Shown: positions 48,117 through 57,769, counted from the stretch's first letter. The stretch is DNA of 64,000 bases from Mesorhizobium qingshengii (GCF_027563465.1 NZ_JAPFQA010000010.1:124001-188000); one strand, 5' to 3'. Program-made: numbers and translations. Notes: generated from the sequence alone by a model not told the origin.

Positions 48117-48935
48117 TCATTTCACGGCTCCCATGGTCAGCCCGCGAACCAGATGGCGCTGCACCAGAAGCGCGAAGAAGACGATCGGCAACGCGCCGAT
48201 GACGCCGGCCGCCGACATCGAGGCCCAGTCGGTGTCGATGCGGCCGATCAGCGTGGCGGTGCCGCGCGGCATCGTCATCGCGCGGGGCGTGGCCGTCAGC
48301 GCCAGCGCGAACAGGAATTCGTTGAAGGTGACAAGCACGGCAAAGATGGCGGTCGCCGCGAGGCCGGGTGCTGCCAGTGGCAAGGTGATGCGCCGGAACG
48401 CACCGAAACGGGAATCGCCGTCGACCATGGCGGCTTCCTCCAGATCCACGGGGATTTCGCGAAAGAAGCTCTCCATCATCCAGACGCAGAAGGTGATGTT
48501 GAACGCGGTGTAGGTGGCGATCAAACCCAGCCAGCTGTCGAGCAGGCCGAGCTTGAGCATCAGCAGGTAGACCGGGATCAGGATGACGACCGGCGGCACG
48601 ATGCGCAGCGTCAGCAGGAACAATCCGACCTTGCGCTCCATCGCGAAAGGCAGGCGAAAGCGGGCGATCGCATAGGCGCCCATGGCGCCGGCGACCAGGG
48701 CGACCGCCACGGAGAAGAACGTCACCACCAGCGAGTTGGTCAGATAGGCGCCGAACTGCTTCTCCGTGAACAACCTGATGTAATTGTCCAGTGTCGGGAC
48801 ATGCGGATAGAGCGTGCCTTCCTGGGTGATCTCGCGATTGGACTTCAGCGAGGTCGAGACGAGCCAGTAGATGGGCAACAGCACGATGGCCAGCACCGCG
48901 CTCATCACCCCGATCCGCGCCAGACGACTGTTCAT
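48117..48935 (-). CDS. Sugar ABC transporter permease, MalG-like
   Basis: A 272-residue inner-membrane permease with six helices (MNSRLARIGVMSAVL start). EAA loop: EEAAMVDGDSRFGAFRRITLPLAAPGL. Its ATG overlaps the stop of the preceding permease gene (ATGA). CUT1-type carbohydrate uptake. Followed by a 97-bp gap before the iolG-like gene, without a visible terminator. Confidence 0.9.
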   Translation of the reverse strand: MNSRLARIGVMSAVLAIVLLPIYWLVSTSLKSNREITQEGTLYPHVPTLDNYIRLFTEKQFGAYLTNSLVVTFFSVAVALVAGAMGAYAIARFRLPFAMERKVGLFLLTLRIVPPVVILIPVYLLMLKLGLLDSWLGLIATYTAFNITFCVWMMESFFREIPVDLEEAAMVDGDSRFGAFRRITLPLAAPGLAATAIFAVLVTFNEFLFALALTATPRAMTMPRGTATLIGRIDTDWASMSAAGVIGALPIVFFALLVQRHLVRGLTMGAVK

Positions 48936-49840
48936 GATGCGTCGACCCTGCGCAAAAGCCGCACGGCGCTGAAGGCCAGCGCAAGCACGACGAGACCGAT
49001 GGTGACGAAAAGTGCTGCCGCATAGCCGGTCTGCTGGAATTTGAAGGCGGTGTCGTAGCCATAGATCGAGACCAGCCGCGTCGCCTCGCCCGGTCCGCCC
49101 CGGGTGAGCACGAACACCTGGTCGAACGTGCCGAAGGCGTCGATCGTGCGAAGCACGATGGCGATCGCCAGCACCGGCCGCATCATCGGAAAGGTCAGGT
49201 CGGCAAACACCCGCCAGTTGCCGGCGCCGTCGACGCGAGCGGCCTCGAAGGGCTCGTGCGGCAGCGACTGCAGGCCGGCCAGCAGGATCAGGAACATCAG
49301 CGGCGTCCATTCCCAGACATCGAGAACGACAAGGCCGATGAACGCCTTGACGGGGCTGCCGAGGATCTGCACCTGGCCGCCGCCCATCCACTCGGAGATC
49401 GCCGTCAGCATGCCGGCGTCGCTGGCATAGATCAGCCGGAAGACGATGGCGACGACGACCGGCGTGATCACCATCGGGATGATCAGGATCGTCCTGAGCA
49501 AGCGGATGCCGCGAAACTCCCGCAGGCAGAACAGCGCCAGGGCAAAGCCCAGGATTGCCTCGAAGGTGACCGACAGGGCGACGAATTCGACCGTCACCCA
49601 GAGCGAGTTCAGAAACTGCGGATCGCTCCACAGCTTGATGTAGTTCTGCATGCCGACATCGGCGACGACCGAGCCGTAGCGATAGACCTTGGTGCTGGCG
49701 CGCAGGCCGTCCCAGAGCGGATAGACAAGCACGCCAAGCACGATCAGCAGGCCCGGCGCCAGCATGAGATAAGGGAGGGCGAGGTCGAGCCCCGCCCCCT
49801 GCAGACGGTATTTGCGGCTCTGCGTCCCGCCGTTCGCCAT
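48932..49840 (-). CDS. Sugar ABC transporter permease, MalF-like
   Basis: A 302-residue permease with six helices; start MANGGTQSRKY at 49840, where the ATG shares its A with the last base of the binding protein's stop codon. EAA loop EAARVDGAGNWRVFADLTFPMMRPVL; a GGPGEATRLVSIYGYDTAFKFQQTGYAAA segment typical of CUT1 permeases. Works with the MalG-like gene next to it. Confidence 0.9.
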   Translation of the reverse strand: MANGGTQSRKYRLQGAGLDLALPYLMLAPGLLIVLGVLVYPLWDGLRASTKVYRYGSVVADVGMQNYIKLWSDPQFLNSLWVTVEFVALSVTFEAILGFALALFCLREFRGIRLLRTILIIPMVITPVVVAIVFRLIYASDAGMLTAISEWMGGGQVQILGSPVKAFIGLVVLDVWEWTPLMFLILLAGLQSLPHEPFEAARVDGAGNWRVFADLTFPMMRPVLAIAIVLRTIDAFGTFDQVFVLTRGGPGEATRLVSIYGYDTAFKFQQTGYAAALFVTIGLVVLALAFSAVRLLRRVDAS

Positions 49841-51159
49841 CAGTAATAGCCGACCGAAGACAGGTAGTCCTTGACCTGCTTGGCGGCATTGTCCAACGCG
49901 GCGCCGCCACCCGAGCCGGCCTGCAGCGCCTTGTTGAGCTCGATGCCGAGCAGTTCCTCGACCTTGGCCCAGTCGGGCGTGCGCGGCCGCGGCAGCGCGC
50001 CCGCGTCGAGCTGCTGCAGCGCGACCGGGATCAACCGGTTGCCTGGCTTGGCGATGCCGAAGGCGCTGCGCTTGACCGGGATGGAGCCTGCTTCCGACAG
50101 CTTGGCCTGGATGTCGGCGCTGACATACCACTTCAGGAACTCGACCGAATTGGCCTTGTTGGGCGCCGATTTCGGAATGCCGGCGATGAAGATGCCCATC
50201 TGGGCGATCGCCGATGTCTGCTTCGGCACGACGCCGAAATCGAGCTTGCCCGCCACCTTGGTCTGCGCGGGATCGTCGGCCTTCAGCGCATTGCCGGAAT
50301 ACTGGATGATCGCGCCGGCTTCGCCGCCCAGGATCGCCGCACCTTCCTGATCCGAGTCGAATTCGACGACGCCGCTCGGCGCGTTCTGCTTCATGGCACC
50401 GACGAAGAATTCGGCCGAAGCCTTGCCTTCCGCCGAATTGAAGACCGGGTTCCACTTGTCGTCGAAGAAGGAGCCGCCAAACGACAGGAAGACCGGATAC
50501 CAGCTGGTCACGATCGGATTTCCGGAAACACCGCGGAACACGACCGGATATTTGATCTTGCCAGCCGCCACGCCTTCCTTGCCCTTGGCGATGACCTCGT
50601 CCCAGGTCTTCGGCGCGCCGCTCGTGTAGACATCGTTGCGGTAGGTCAGGGTCTGCAGATCGCCGACGAACGGCACGCAGATCAGCGTCGGCGTGGCGGT
50701 TTCGAAGCCTTTCACCCGTGCGCCCTTCTGCGGCGGCCAGTAGCCCATGTCGATCATCGAGCCGATCCAGTCCTTGTCGCCGCCGTCGATACCGGCGGCG
50801 CCGAGATCCTCGAGCACATTGGCCGCGCCGAACTGCGGCACCCATGGATCGTCGAGAAGGTAGAGGTCGTACTGGCCGGCGCTGTTCTTGGCGTCGGCGA
50901 ACCACTTCTCCAGCGTCACGCCATATTCATCCTCGAGGAATTCGATGTCGAAGCCGGCATCCTTGGCGAGCGGGATGATCTTCTGCTTGAACGGCGTCAG
51001 CCCGCCATCGGCGAAGGCGCCGATGATCACCTTCTTGCCGGCCGCCCTGGCCGGGACAGGCAGGCCGAGTGCGGTAAGGGCGGTGGTGGCAAGCGCCAGG
51101 CCAAGTCCTCCCTTGAGTACGGAGCGGCGAGTAAGTCTGCTTCTGCTTGAATGCGTCAT
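49840..51159 (-). CDS. Sugar ABC transporter substrate-binding protein (Tat-exported)
   Basis: About 439 residues, CUT1 cluster (MalE-like). The N-terminus carries a twin-arginine signal, LTRRSVLKGGLGLALATTALTALG, so it is folded before export. Mature phrases: DLYLLDDPWVPQFGAANVLEDL, LQTLTYRNDVYTSGAPKTWDEV, WYPVFLSFGGSFFDDKW. Start ATG 51159 (THSSRS) with GGAG upstream; it begins 1 nt after the ATPase stop. Ligand probably a cyclitol or its glycoside, judging from iolE/iolG-like genes in the operon (inference). Confidence 0.87.
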   Translation of the reverse strand: MTHSSRSRLTRRSVLKGGLGLALATTALTALGLPVPARAAGKKVIIGAFADGGLTPFKQKIIPLAKDAGFDIEFLEDEYGVTLEKWFADAKNSAGQYDLYLLDDPWVPQFGAANVLEDLGAAGIDGGDKDWIGSMIDMGYWPPQKGARVKGFETATPTLICVPFVGDLQTLTYRNDVYTSGAPKTWDEVIAKGKEGVAAGKIKYPVVFRGVSGNPIVTSWYPVFLSFGGSFFDDKWNPVFNSAEGKASAEFFVGAMKQNAPSGVVEFDSDQEGAAILGGEAGAIIQYSGNALKADDPAQTKVAGKLDFGVVPKQTSAIAQMGIFIAGIPKSAPNKANSVEFLKWYVSADIQAKLSEAGSIPVKRSAFGIAKPGNRLIPVALQQLDAGALPRPRTPDWAKVEELLGIELNKALQAGSGGGAALDNAAKQVKDYLSSVGYY

Positions 51160-51160
51160 T

Positions 51161-52252
51161 TCACTCTCCATCACTGTTGATCCTGTGGACGGCCGTCAGG
51201 CCGGCCGAATTGAAGAAGCATGCGTTCGACACATCAAAAGTGACCGCGATGTTGGCGCCGACCGCGCCCCTGAAGTCGCGGCCTGCGCGGACCGAAACAT
51301 TGCCGCCGCCAAGGCGCACGTTGACCAGCGTCTCATTGCCCATGGGTTCGACGACATAGATCTCGCCAGGCAGCGCATTGGCCGCGCCCGGTGCCGAGAC
51401 GCTCATGTCTTCCGGCCGCAGGCCGATCTCCACCACTTGCGCCGCGCGGCACGCCGCCAGCCGGGCAGCGTCCATCGCAACCGGCGTTCCACCGATCGCG
51501 ATGCCTTGTTCGGCCAGTGTGACAGGAAGGATGTTCATCGGCGGGTTGCCGACGAAGGTGGCGACGAAACGGTTGGCCGGGCGGTCGTAGATGTCGGCCG
51601 GCGGCGCCATCTGCTGCAGCTCGCCGCCGTGCATCACCGCGACGAAGTCCGCCATGGTCAAGGCCTCGACCTGGTCGTGGGTGACATAGAGGGTGGTTGC
51701 CCCGAGCCGCTGACAAAGCCGCTTGATCTCGCCGCGCATGGTCAGGCGCAATCTTGCGTCGAGGTTCGACAACGGTTCGTCCATGAGGAAGGCCGCCGGA
51801 TCGCGGACGATGGCACGCGCAAGCGCCACGCGCTGCCTCTGGCCACCGGAGAGCTGGCGCGGCCGCCGGTCGAGCAGATGGCCGATTTCGAGAACCGCGG
51901 CGACCTCATCGATCTTGCCGCGGCGCTCGGCGTCCGGCATGCCGCGAATCCACAGGGGATAGCCGATGTTCTCGCCGACCGTCATCTGCGGATAAAGCGC
52001 ATAGCTCTGGAAGACCATGGCGATGTCGCGGTCGCGTGGCTGCAGCCGGGTGACATCGCGCTCGCCGATGAAGAGCTTGCCGGCGCTCGGCATGTCGAGG
52101 CCGGCCAGGATGCGCAAGGCCGTCGTCTTGCCGCAGCCCGAAGGACCGAGCAGGGCCAGGAACATGTGGTCGGGAACTGCGAGGTCGAGCGACCGCAAGA
52201 CGTTCAGCGCGCCGTAGTTCTTGACCACACTTTGGTACAGGACAGAACTCAT
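51161..52252 (-). CDS. Sugar ABC transporter ATPase, UgpC/MalK-like
   Basis: A 363-residue CUT1 ATPase: Walker [10 protein letters not shown] (about 36-44), Q-loop [14 protein letters not shown], signature LSGGQRQR, Walker [12 protein letters not shown], and a C-terminal TOBE/MalK regulatory domain ([25 protein letters not shown]). Start ATG 52252; a long upstream extension in this frame overlaps the iolE-like gene and is not protein-like. Second gene of the operon. Confidence 0.9.
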   Translation of the reverse strand: MSSVLYQSVVKNYGALNVLRSLDLAVPDHMFLALLGPSGCGKTTALRILAGLDMPSAGKLFIGERDVTRLQPRDRDIAMVFQSYALYPQMTVGENIGYPLWIRGMPDAERRGKIDEVAAVLEIGHLLDRRPRQLSGGQRQRVALARAIVRDPAAFLMDEPLSNLDARLRLTMRGEIKRLCQRLGATTLYVTHDQVEALTMADFVAVMHGGELQQMAPPADIYDRPANRFVATFVGNPPMNILPVTLAEQGIAIGGTPVAMDAARLAACRAAQVVEIGLRPEDMSVSAPGAANALPGEIYVVEPMGNETLVNVRLGGGNVSVRAGRDFRGAVGANIAVTFDVSNACFFNSAGLTAVHRINSDGE

Positions 52253-52280
52253 TGCCGCTCCCCAGCGCCCCCGAAGGGTA

Positions 52281-53192
52281 TCAGTTCTTCCGTTCCTCGA
52301 CCTCGAAACCGGCTTTGCGGGCCACGTCGCGCAGGTTGCGATAGCCCATCGTCGCATAGGTAAGCGGGTGGGCCTTGGCCGGATCCTGTTCGGCCTCGAC
52401 CACCAGCCAGCCGGCATAGCCATTGTCGGCCAGCACCCGCAAAAGCGTCAAATAGTCGATGGACCCATCTCCGGGCACGGTGAAGATGCCTTCCATCACC
52501 GCGCCCATGAAGCTCATATCCAGGGCGCGAGCGCGCTTCAGCACATCCGGTCGCACATCCTTGCAGTGCACGTGGACGACGCGGCCGACATGCCGCCGCA
52601 GCAGCGCCTCGGGATCGCCGCCGGAAAACAGGCAATGGCCGGTGTCATAGAGGAGGCCGACGGCTTCGCCCGAACCGGCCATCAGCCTGCCGATCTCGTC
52701 ATCCGTCTCGACAATGGTTCCCATGTGATGATGAAAGGCCATGCCGACGCCGAAATCCGCGAACCGTTCGGCCAGCCGCGTTATCTTGTTGCCGTAGGAT
52801 TTCCACTCGCCGTCGGCAAGTCTGGGACGCTGCGAGATCGGATCGTGAATGGCGCCATGGCGGCCGCGCGACGTGTCGGCGTAAACGACGTGCTTGGCGC
52901 CGAGGTCGCGCAGAAGCGTCAGATGCGGCAGGATGGCGTCGAATTCCTCCTCGACCTCCTTTTCGCAGATCCGGCCATCGTACCATCCGGAGACCAGTTC
53001 AAGGCCATGAGGCGCGAGAACCGCGGCCAGATCCTTGCTGGCGCGCGGGAACTTGCCGCCGAGCTCGGTGCCGGCGTAGCCGGCCTCGGCTGTTTCGGAA
53101 AGGCAGACCTCGAGGGGCGTATCTCCGCCCAGCTCGGGCACGTCGTCATTGGTCCACGTGATCGGATTTATGCCTATCCGGACTGCCATCAT
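52281..53192 (-). CDS. iolE: Inosose dehydratase-like protein
   Basis: A 303-residue TIM-barrel protein close to IolE (2-keto-myo-inositol dehydratase): IGINPITWTNDDVPELGGDTPLEVCLSE at the start, KHVVYADTSRGRHG, AFHHHMGTIVETDDEI, LLYDTGHCLFSGGDP and VHVHCKDVRPDVL, with a metal site of Glu, Asp, His and Glu. It converts 2-inosose to a diketone in the inositol pathway. GAGGAG precedes ATG 53192. First gene of the operon, divergent from the MocR regulator. iolB, iolC and iolD are not in the window. Confidence 0.87.
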   Translation of the reverse strand: MMAVRIGINPITWTNDDVPELGGDTPLEVCLSETAEAGYAGTELGGKFPRASKDLAAVLAPHGLELVSGWYDGRICEKEVEEEFDAILPHLTLLRDLGAKHVVYADTSRGRHGAIHDPISQRPRLADGEWKSYGNKITRLAERFADFGVGMAFHHHMGTIVETDDEIGRLMAGSGEAVGLLYDTGHCLFSGGDPEALLRRHVGRVVHVHCKDVRPDVLKRARALDMSFMGAVMEGIFTVPGDGSIDYLTLLRVLADNGYAGWLVVEAEQDPAKAHPLTYATMGYRNLRDVARKAGFEVEERKN

Positions 53193-53311
53193 CGCTCCTC
53201 ACCGAACCGGACCATTGGCCGCGACGCTTCATCCCAACCATTCCGGTCGGTGAAGGCGTTTCGCTTGCGGTCTGTTCTGGCCCGTCGTTCCCTTTTTCTT
53301 TTCATCTAAGC

Positions 53312-53366
53312 GCCAATCTGTCTCCATCGCGAGAGCCAGTTTGCATGGAAGTGAAGGTGCCAGTTT
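53312..53366. promoter_or_regulatory. Direct repeats between the iolE-like operon and the MocR gene
   Basis: GCCAGTTT occurs at 53335-53342 and 53359-53366, with a degenerate copy GCCAATCT at 53312-53319; starts are 23 and 24 bp apart. TCTAAGC also occurs twice (53305-53311 and 53385-53391). MocR regulators typically bind direct repeats with such helical spacing, so this is the likely operator. Confidence 0.5.
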
Positions 53367-53423
53367 CAATCGGCGCGGCGCTCGTCTAAGCTCTGCCTGC
53401 TCTCATGCGGCCGAGGATTTTCG

Positions 53424-54902
53424 ATGCGGATGTCAAGGCGAAGGCGCCAGGCCTTTCCGATGGATGCGCTGGTCATCGACCGGACCATCGACGAACCGAT
53501 CCACCGCCAGCTCTATCGGCAGATTGCCTCGATGATCCGCGAGCGTCGTCTGGCGCCGGGATCGGAATTGCCGTCCACGCGCGCGCTCGCGGAGGATCTG
53601 GGCCTCGCGCGCAACACCATCGTCGGTGCGTATGATCAGCTGGCCACGGAAGGCTATCTTGCAAGCCGGCAGGGCGCGCGCCCGGTGGTCGTCGACCTTC
53701 CCGTGAACTCGACCGATCGAGGCAACAAACCCGCGGCCACGGCACTTCGACGCCCGCTTTCCAGGCGCGGGGAGAGCCTGATGCAGCAGCCCTTCCATCA
53801 TGGATCGCCCGGTCGCTTTGCCTTTCATCCGGGCATGCCGGACTCCCAGAACTTCCCCTTCGGGGTCTGGGGCAGGCTTCTCGCGCGCCGGGCCACCTTT
53901 GGCGCCGACATGTTGTTCGGCACCTATCATGTGACAGGTCTGCCGGCGCTCAAGGAGGCGATAGCCGGCTACCTGATCTCGGCCAGGGGCGTGCGATGTT
54001 CTCCCGAACAGATCGTCGTGACGACAGGAGCACAGGCGGCGTTCGACCTGCTGGCGCGCCTGCTGCTCGATCCGGGCGACACGGTCTGGCTGGAGGAACC
54101 AGGCTACTACGCGGCCAAGGCGACCTTCACGGTGGCGGGCGCCAACATCCTGCCGCTTGTCGTCGACCGCGACGGCTGGCAGATGAACCAGCCGGAGGTT
54201 TCGCCGCGCCTGATCTATGTGACGCCCGCCTGCCAGCATCCCCTGGGGATCACGATGCGAATGGACCAGCGGCTGCGCCTGTTTGAAATCGCCGAGCGCA
54301 GCAATTCGTGGATCATCGAGGATGATTTCGACGGAGAATACAGGTTTCAGGGAAGGCCGGTCCCCGCCATACAGAGCATGGATTACGCCGACCGGGTCAT
54401 CTATGTCGGCACCTTTGCGAAATTGCTTTTCCCTGCGCTCAGGCTGGGGTTCATGGTCTTGCCCGCCGCTCTGTGCGAGGGCATTCCGCATGCGCTGAGC
54501 ACCACCGGGCAGTTCGCCCCCCTGGTGCTTCAGGCAGCACTTGCCGATTTCATCGACGAGGGCCACATGAGCCGCCACCTCAAGCGCATGCGCCGCATCT
54601 ACGCCGAGCGCCGCAAATTCTTCTACGAATTGTGCGAGACCGAACTGGCCGACCACATGACCCTTTCGGCGGCGGAAGCCGGAATCCAGGTCGTTGCCGC
54701 GCTTCACGAAAGTTGCGACGACCGGGCGGTCGTGCATTGCGCCGACAAACTCGGCGTCAACGCATCGCCGCTGTCGAAATATTACTGGTCGTCCTCCGGC
54801 AACGGCCTGGTGCTTGGCTACGCCGCCTGCAACAAGGCCGAGAGCGAAGCAGGCATCCGACGTCTGCGCCAGGCCATCGAGCACGTGCGGACCCTGTCAT
54901 GA
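53424..54902 (+). CDS. MocR-type regulator (GntR HTH fused to aminotransferase fold)
   Basis: A 492-residue fusion: N-terminal GntR winged helix (IHRQLYRQIASMIRERRLAPGSELPSTRALAEDLGLARNTIVGAYDQL, about 26-75), a linker of about 50 residues, then a fold-type I aminotransferase-like domain with the PLP Lys at about 333 (VGTFAKLLFPALRLGF) and Asp in IIEDDFDGEYRF. MocR regulators use PLP and an amine or sugar-derived effector. ATG 53424 has GAGG 7 nt upstream; 53460 is an alternative. Divergent from the inositol-type operon, its probable target. Confidence 0.88.
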   Translation: MRMSRRRRQAFPMDALVIDRTIDEPIHRQLYRQIASMIRERRLAPGSELPSTRALAEDLGLARNTIVGAYDQLATEGYLASRQGARPVVVDLPVNSTDRGNKPAATALRRPLSRRGESLMQQPFHHGSPGRFAFHPGMPDSQNFPFGVWGRLLARRATFGADMLFGTYHVTGLPALKEAIAGYLISARGVRCSPEQIVVTTGAQAAFDLLARLLLDPGDTVWLEEPGYYAAKATFTVAGANILPLVVDRDGWQMNQPEVSPRLIYVTPACQHPLGITMRMDQRLRLFEIAERSNSWIIEDDFDGEYRFQGRPVPAIQSMDYADRVIYVGTFAKLLFPALRLGFMVLPAALCEGIPHALSTTGQFAPLVLQAALADFIDEGHMSRHLKRMRRIYAERRKFFYELCETELADHMTLSAAEAGIQVVAALHESCDDRAVVHCADKLGVNASPLSKYYWSSSGNGLVLGYAACNKAESEAGIRRLRQAIEHVRTLS

Positions 54903-54974
54903 GCCTCGTCCGCCGGCTATGGGCTGGCGGTCTGCCCCGGCCTATCGGCCTGAGCAGCCATGCCGGCATGAGCG

Positions 54975-55250
54975 CACATCAACCGCATGAAGCTGACCAC
55001 GATCCGCTATGTCGGACTGGCCAAGGCTTGCGCCCAAGTGACGATGGCGGCGATCGCCTTCAACATGCGCCGATGGGCCGCCGTCACAGGACAGGCGCGC
55101 CCGCAGCCCGGCCGCGCGAGGCCGAACCACCTGTGGCGGTCAGCGCCGCGTGCAATTCGCCGTCCTGTCTCTGGCTACAGGCGAGGTCCCGTTTGTCCAT
55201 GCGCGGATTGCGGCTGGAGGACTGAACATCCATCTGTGCCGAAGATATGA
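54975..55250 (+). pseudogene. IS5-type transposase C-terminal remnant
   Basis: A short frame reading AHINRMKLTTIRYVGLAKACAQ then VTMAAIAFNMRRW, which matches the extreme C-terminus of IS5/IS1182-like transposases (the RYRGLAKVxAQVxxAAIAFNLRR end). The catalytic DDE part is absent, and an in-frame stop lies just upstream at about 54968. After Trp the frame continues as Arg/Pro-rich sequence unlike a protein. A decayed insertion sequence end, now between the MocR gene and the Amadori-type operon. Confidence 0.65.
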
Positions 55251-56299
55251 AGATCGCCTGGGTTGGCGTTCAAACGCACCGTCGCACTGCGCTTGACCTC
55301 TACATTGCCAGGTAGCTTGGTGACCAGCGGCAGGTCGGCCTGGCCGATATCGACATAGACCAGCTGCACCTCGCCGAGCTGCTCGACATAGTCCACCGTT
55401 CCTTCGAACAGATAGTCCGCGCCGGCGGCGATGAACAGATCCTCCGGCCGCACGCCGAGACTGATCTCAGTCCCGTTGGCGGACGCTGGCGTCGCCAGGG
55501 GTACGGTCACCTTGTTCGCGCCAATATGGCTGATCGCTGTCACCTCGCCCGCGGTCTCGATCCTGGCCGGCACGATGTTCATGGCCGGCGAGCCGATGAA
55601 CTGGGCGACAAACAGGTTGCCGGGCTTCTTGTAGAGGTCCATCGGCGTGCCGACCTGTTCGATATGGCCGTCCTTGAGCACCACGATACGGTCGGCCAGT
55701 GTCATCGCCTCGACCTGGTCGTGGGTGACGTAGATCATCGTTGTGTTGGGCATCGATTCCTTGAGCTTGGCGATCTCGATGCGGGTGGCGACGCGCAGCG
55801 CCGCGTCAAGGTTCGACAGCGGCTCGTCGAACAGGAACACTTTCGGATTGCGCACGATGGCGCGGCCGATGGCGACACGCTGGCGCTGGCCGCCCGACAT
55901 CGCCTTGGGCAGGCGGTCGAGATATTTGGTCAGCTGCAGGATTTCCGCTGCCTGCCGCACCCGCTTGTCGATCTCGGCCTTGCTCACCTTGGCGATCCGC
56001 ATGCCGAAGGCCATGTTCTCGTAAACGGTCATATGCGGATAGAGCGCATAGGACTGGAACACCATGGCGATGCCCCGCTTCGACGGCGGCACGTCGTTGA
56101 CCACCTCGTCGTCGATGCAAAGGTCCCCGGAGGTGATTTCCTCGAGCCCGGCGATCGAGCGCAGCAATGTCGACTTGCCGCAACCCGAAGGGCCGACGAA
56201 GACGATAAACTCGCCCGACTTTATGTCGAGGTCGATGCCATGAAGGATATCGACACTGCCGTAGGACTTCCTGATTTGCCTGAGGGTCAGATCGGCCAT
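55175..56299 (-). CDS. Sugar ABC transporter ATPase, UgpC/MsmK-like
   Basis: A 374-residue CUT1 ATPase: Walker A GPSGCGKST (about 36-44), [14 protein letters not shown], signature MSGGQRQR, Walker [12 protein letters not shown], and a TOBE/regulatory C-terminal domain (GVRPEDLF, VEQLGEVQLVYVDIG). It is the last gene of the Amadori-type operon, 49 bp after the oxidase gene, and overlaps the transposase remnant on the other strand at its 3' end. It should drive the two permeases at 58.7-60.5 kb. Confidence 0.9.
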   Translation of the reverse strand: MADLTLRQIRKSYGSVDILHGIDLDIKSGEFIVFVGPSGCGKSTLLRSIAGLEEITSGDLCIDDEVVNDVPPSKRGIAMVFQSYALYPHMTVYENMAFGMRIAKVSKAEIDKRVRQAAEILQLTKYLDRLPKAMSGGQRQRVAIGRAIVRNPKVFLFDEPLSNLDAALRVATRIEIAKLKESMPNTTMIYVTHDQVEAMTLADRIVVLKDGHIEQVGTPMDLYKKPGNLFVAQFIGSPAMNIVPARIETAGEVTAISHIGANKVTVPLATPASANGTEISLGVRPEDLFIAAGADYLFEGTVDYVEQLGEVQLVYVDIGQADLPLVTKLPGNVEVKRSATVRLNANPGDLHIFGTDGCSVLQPQSAHGQTGPRL

Positions 56300-56348
56300 T
56301 GTGCTCTCTTCGATTGCGTGACGATGGGCAAGGTGCTCGGCATAATGC

Positions 56349-57767
56349 CTATTTCTTGCGGTGGCCCGGCTTCAGCCCGGCCAGCAGGTTGGTGATCCGG
56401 TCCGGTTTGCGGTTGCGGATCTCGGCCTCGTTCTTGCGGCGCACCGCACTGCGGACAAGCTTGGCGCCGAGATAGCGGAACGGCTCGGGCGGCAGCGACA
56501 TGCGCCGCTCGATGCCAACCAGGCCGCTGGCGCTCCAGCGATCCTTTCGCTCCAGAACAAGGCTGGCCAGGATCCGTCCGCCAATCGGCGCCTGAGCGAT
56601 GCCGGTTCCGTTGAACCCCATGCCGTAGAAGATGTTGGGATGACCGCGCAGGTGATCGAAGACGGGAACGTGTTCGGGCACGCAGTCGATCGGACCGGCC
56701 CAGTCATACTCGACCGGCACGCCACGCAGTGCCGGATAGACCCGGTGCAGTTCCCGCACATTGTCGCGACCGTGCTCCGGGCTGCGGTTAAAGCTGGCGC
56801 CGCAATTTCCGCTGAAGGCCACGTTGCCGCTGCCGCGACCGAAGACCACCCTGCCCGTGGTGGTGCGCTGGTAGTAGAGGACCTGCGCCTGTGAATCGCA
56901 GATCGCGGCGCCATCGCGCCAGCCAATGCTGTCGAGCAGTTCGGGCACGGCAGCAGTAGCGATCACCTCGCTACCGACGACATAGAGATGACGGCGCAGT
57001 TCCGGCAACGCCGAGAGCCAAGCATTCGATGCGAGCACGACCTTCTCGGCCTGCACTGTGCCTCGCGCCGTGCGCACGGTGCACGTCCTGCCCGGTTCGA
57101 TGTCGAGGACGGGGCTGCGTTCATGGATGACAATGCCGCGTGCCAATGCCAGGTTACGCAATCCGATCGCCAGCTTGGCTGGATGGACCGTGCCGGCATT
57201 GGTCTCCACGACGCCGGCATAGGATGCCGACGAGCCGGTGCGCTGCTTGATGTCCTCGGCCGTCAGCGGTCTGAAACGGTTCTCGCCTACCGCCGCCGTC
57301 ATGGCAACAGCGCGCTCCCATGCACCTTCCTGGGCAATCGAGCTCGCGGTCCACAGCCATCCGTCGAGCCGCAGATCCATGTCGATCGTGCCGTCTCGTT
57401 CCAGCGCCTTCAATTCCGCGATCGACGCCACTGTGTCGGCGCAGAGTTGGCGCGCCTCTTCGAGGCCGACGACGGCGCTAATCTGGTCAAGTTCGGCGAA
57501 CCATGAATGGACCTGGCCGCCATTGCGGCCCGAGGCTCCCGAACCGCAGAGGTCGGCCTCCAGCACGGTAACCTGCGTTTCCGGAGCAAGCTCACGGATA
57601 CGCAGCGCCGTCCACAAACCGGTATAGCCGCCGCCGACGATCAGCACGTCGGCGCGCGCATTGCCCTGTAATGGCTCGGTCACCGCGCCGGCGCCGATGT
57701 CCTGCAGCCAGAACGACCGGTTGGACGGAAGTGCTATCGCCGGCTGTCGCAAACGAAGTGTCGTCAC
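56349..57767 (-). CDS. FAD-dependent amine oxidoreductase (DAO family)
   Basis: A 472-residue flavoprotein of the D-amino acid oxidase/PuuB-like family. The FAD motif VLIVGGGYTGLWTAL starts at about residue 40; GSGASGRNGGQVHSWF is the flavin-binding loop, and the C-terminal GMGFNGTGIAQAPIGGRILASLVL closes the site. GTG start at 57767, 2 nt after the kinase stop with GGGAG upstream. In an operon for Amadori-type compounds it may oxidise the C-N bond of a glycated amine or the released amine (inference). Confidence 0.85.
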   Translation of the reverse strand: MTTLRLRQPAIALPSNRSFWLQDIGAGAVTEPLQGNARADVLIVGGGYTGLWTALRIRELAPETQVTVLEADLCGSGASGRNGGQVHSWFAELDQISAVVGLEEARQLCADTVASIAELKALERDGTIDMDLRLDGWLWTASSIAQEGAWERAVAMTAAVGENRFRPLTAEDIKQRTGSSASYAGVVETNAGTVHPAKLAIGLRNLALARGIVIHERSPVLDIEPGRTCTVRTARGTVQAEKVVLASNAWLSALPELRRHLYVVGSEVIATAAVPELLDSIGWRDGAAICDSQAQVLYYQRTTTGRVVFGRGSGNVAFSGNCGASFNRSPEHGRDNVRELHRVYPALRGVPVEYDWAGPIDCVPEHVPVFDHLRGHPNIFYGMGFNGTGIAQAPIGGRILASLVLERKDRWSASGLVGIERRMSLPPEPFRYLGAKLVRSAVRRKNEAEIRNRKPDRITNLLAGLKPGHRKK

Positions 57768-57769
57768 GG

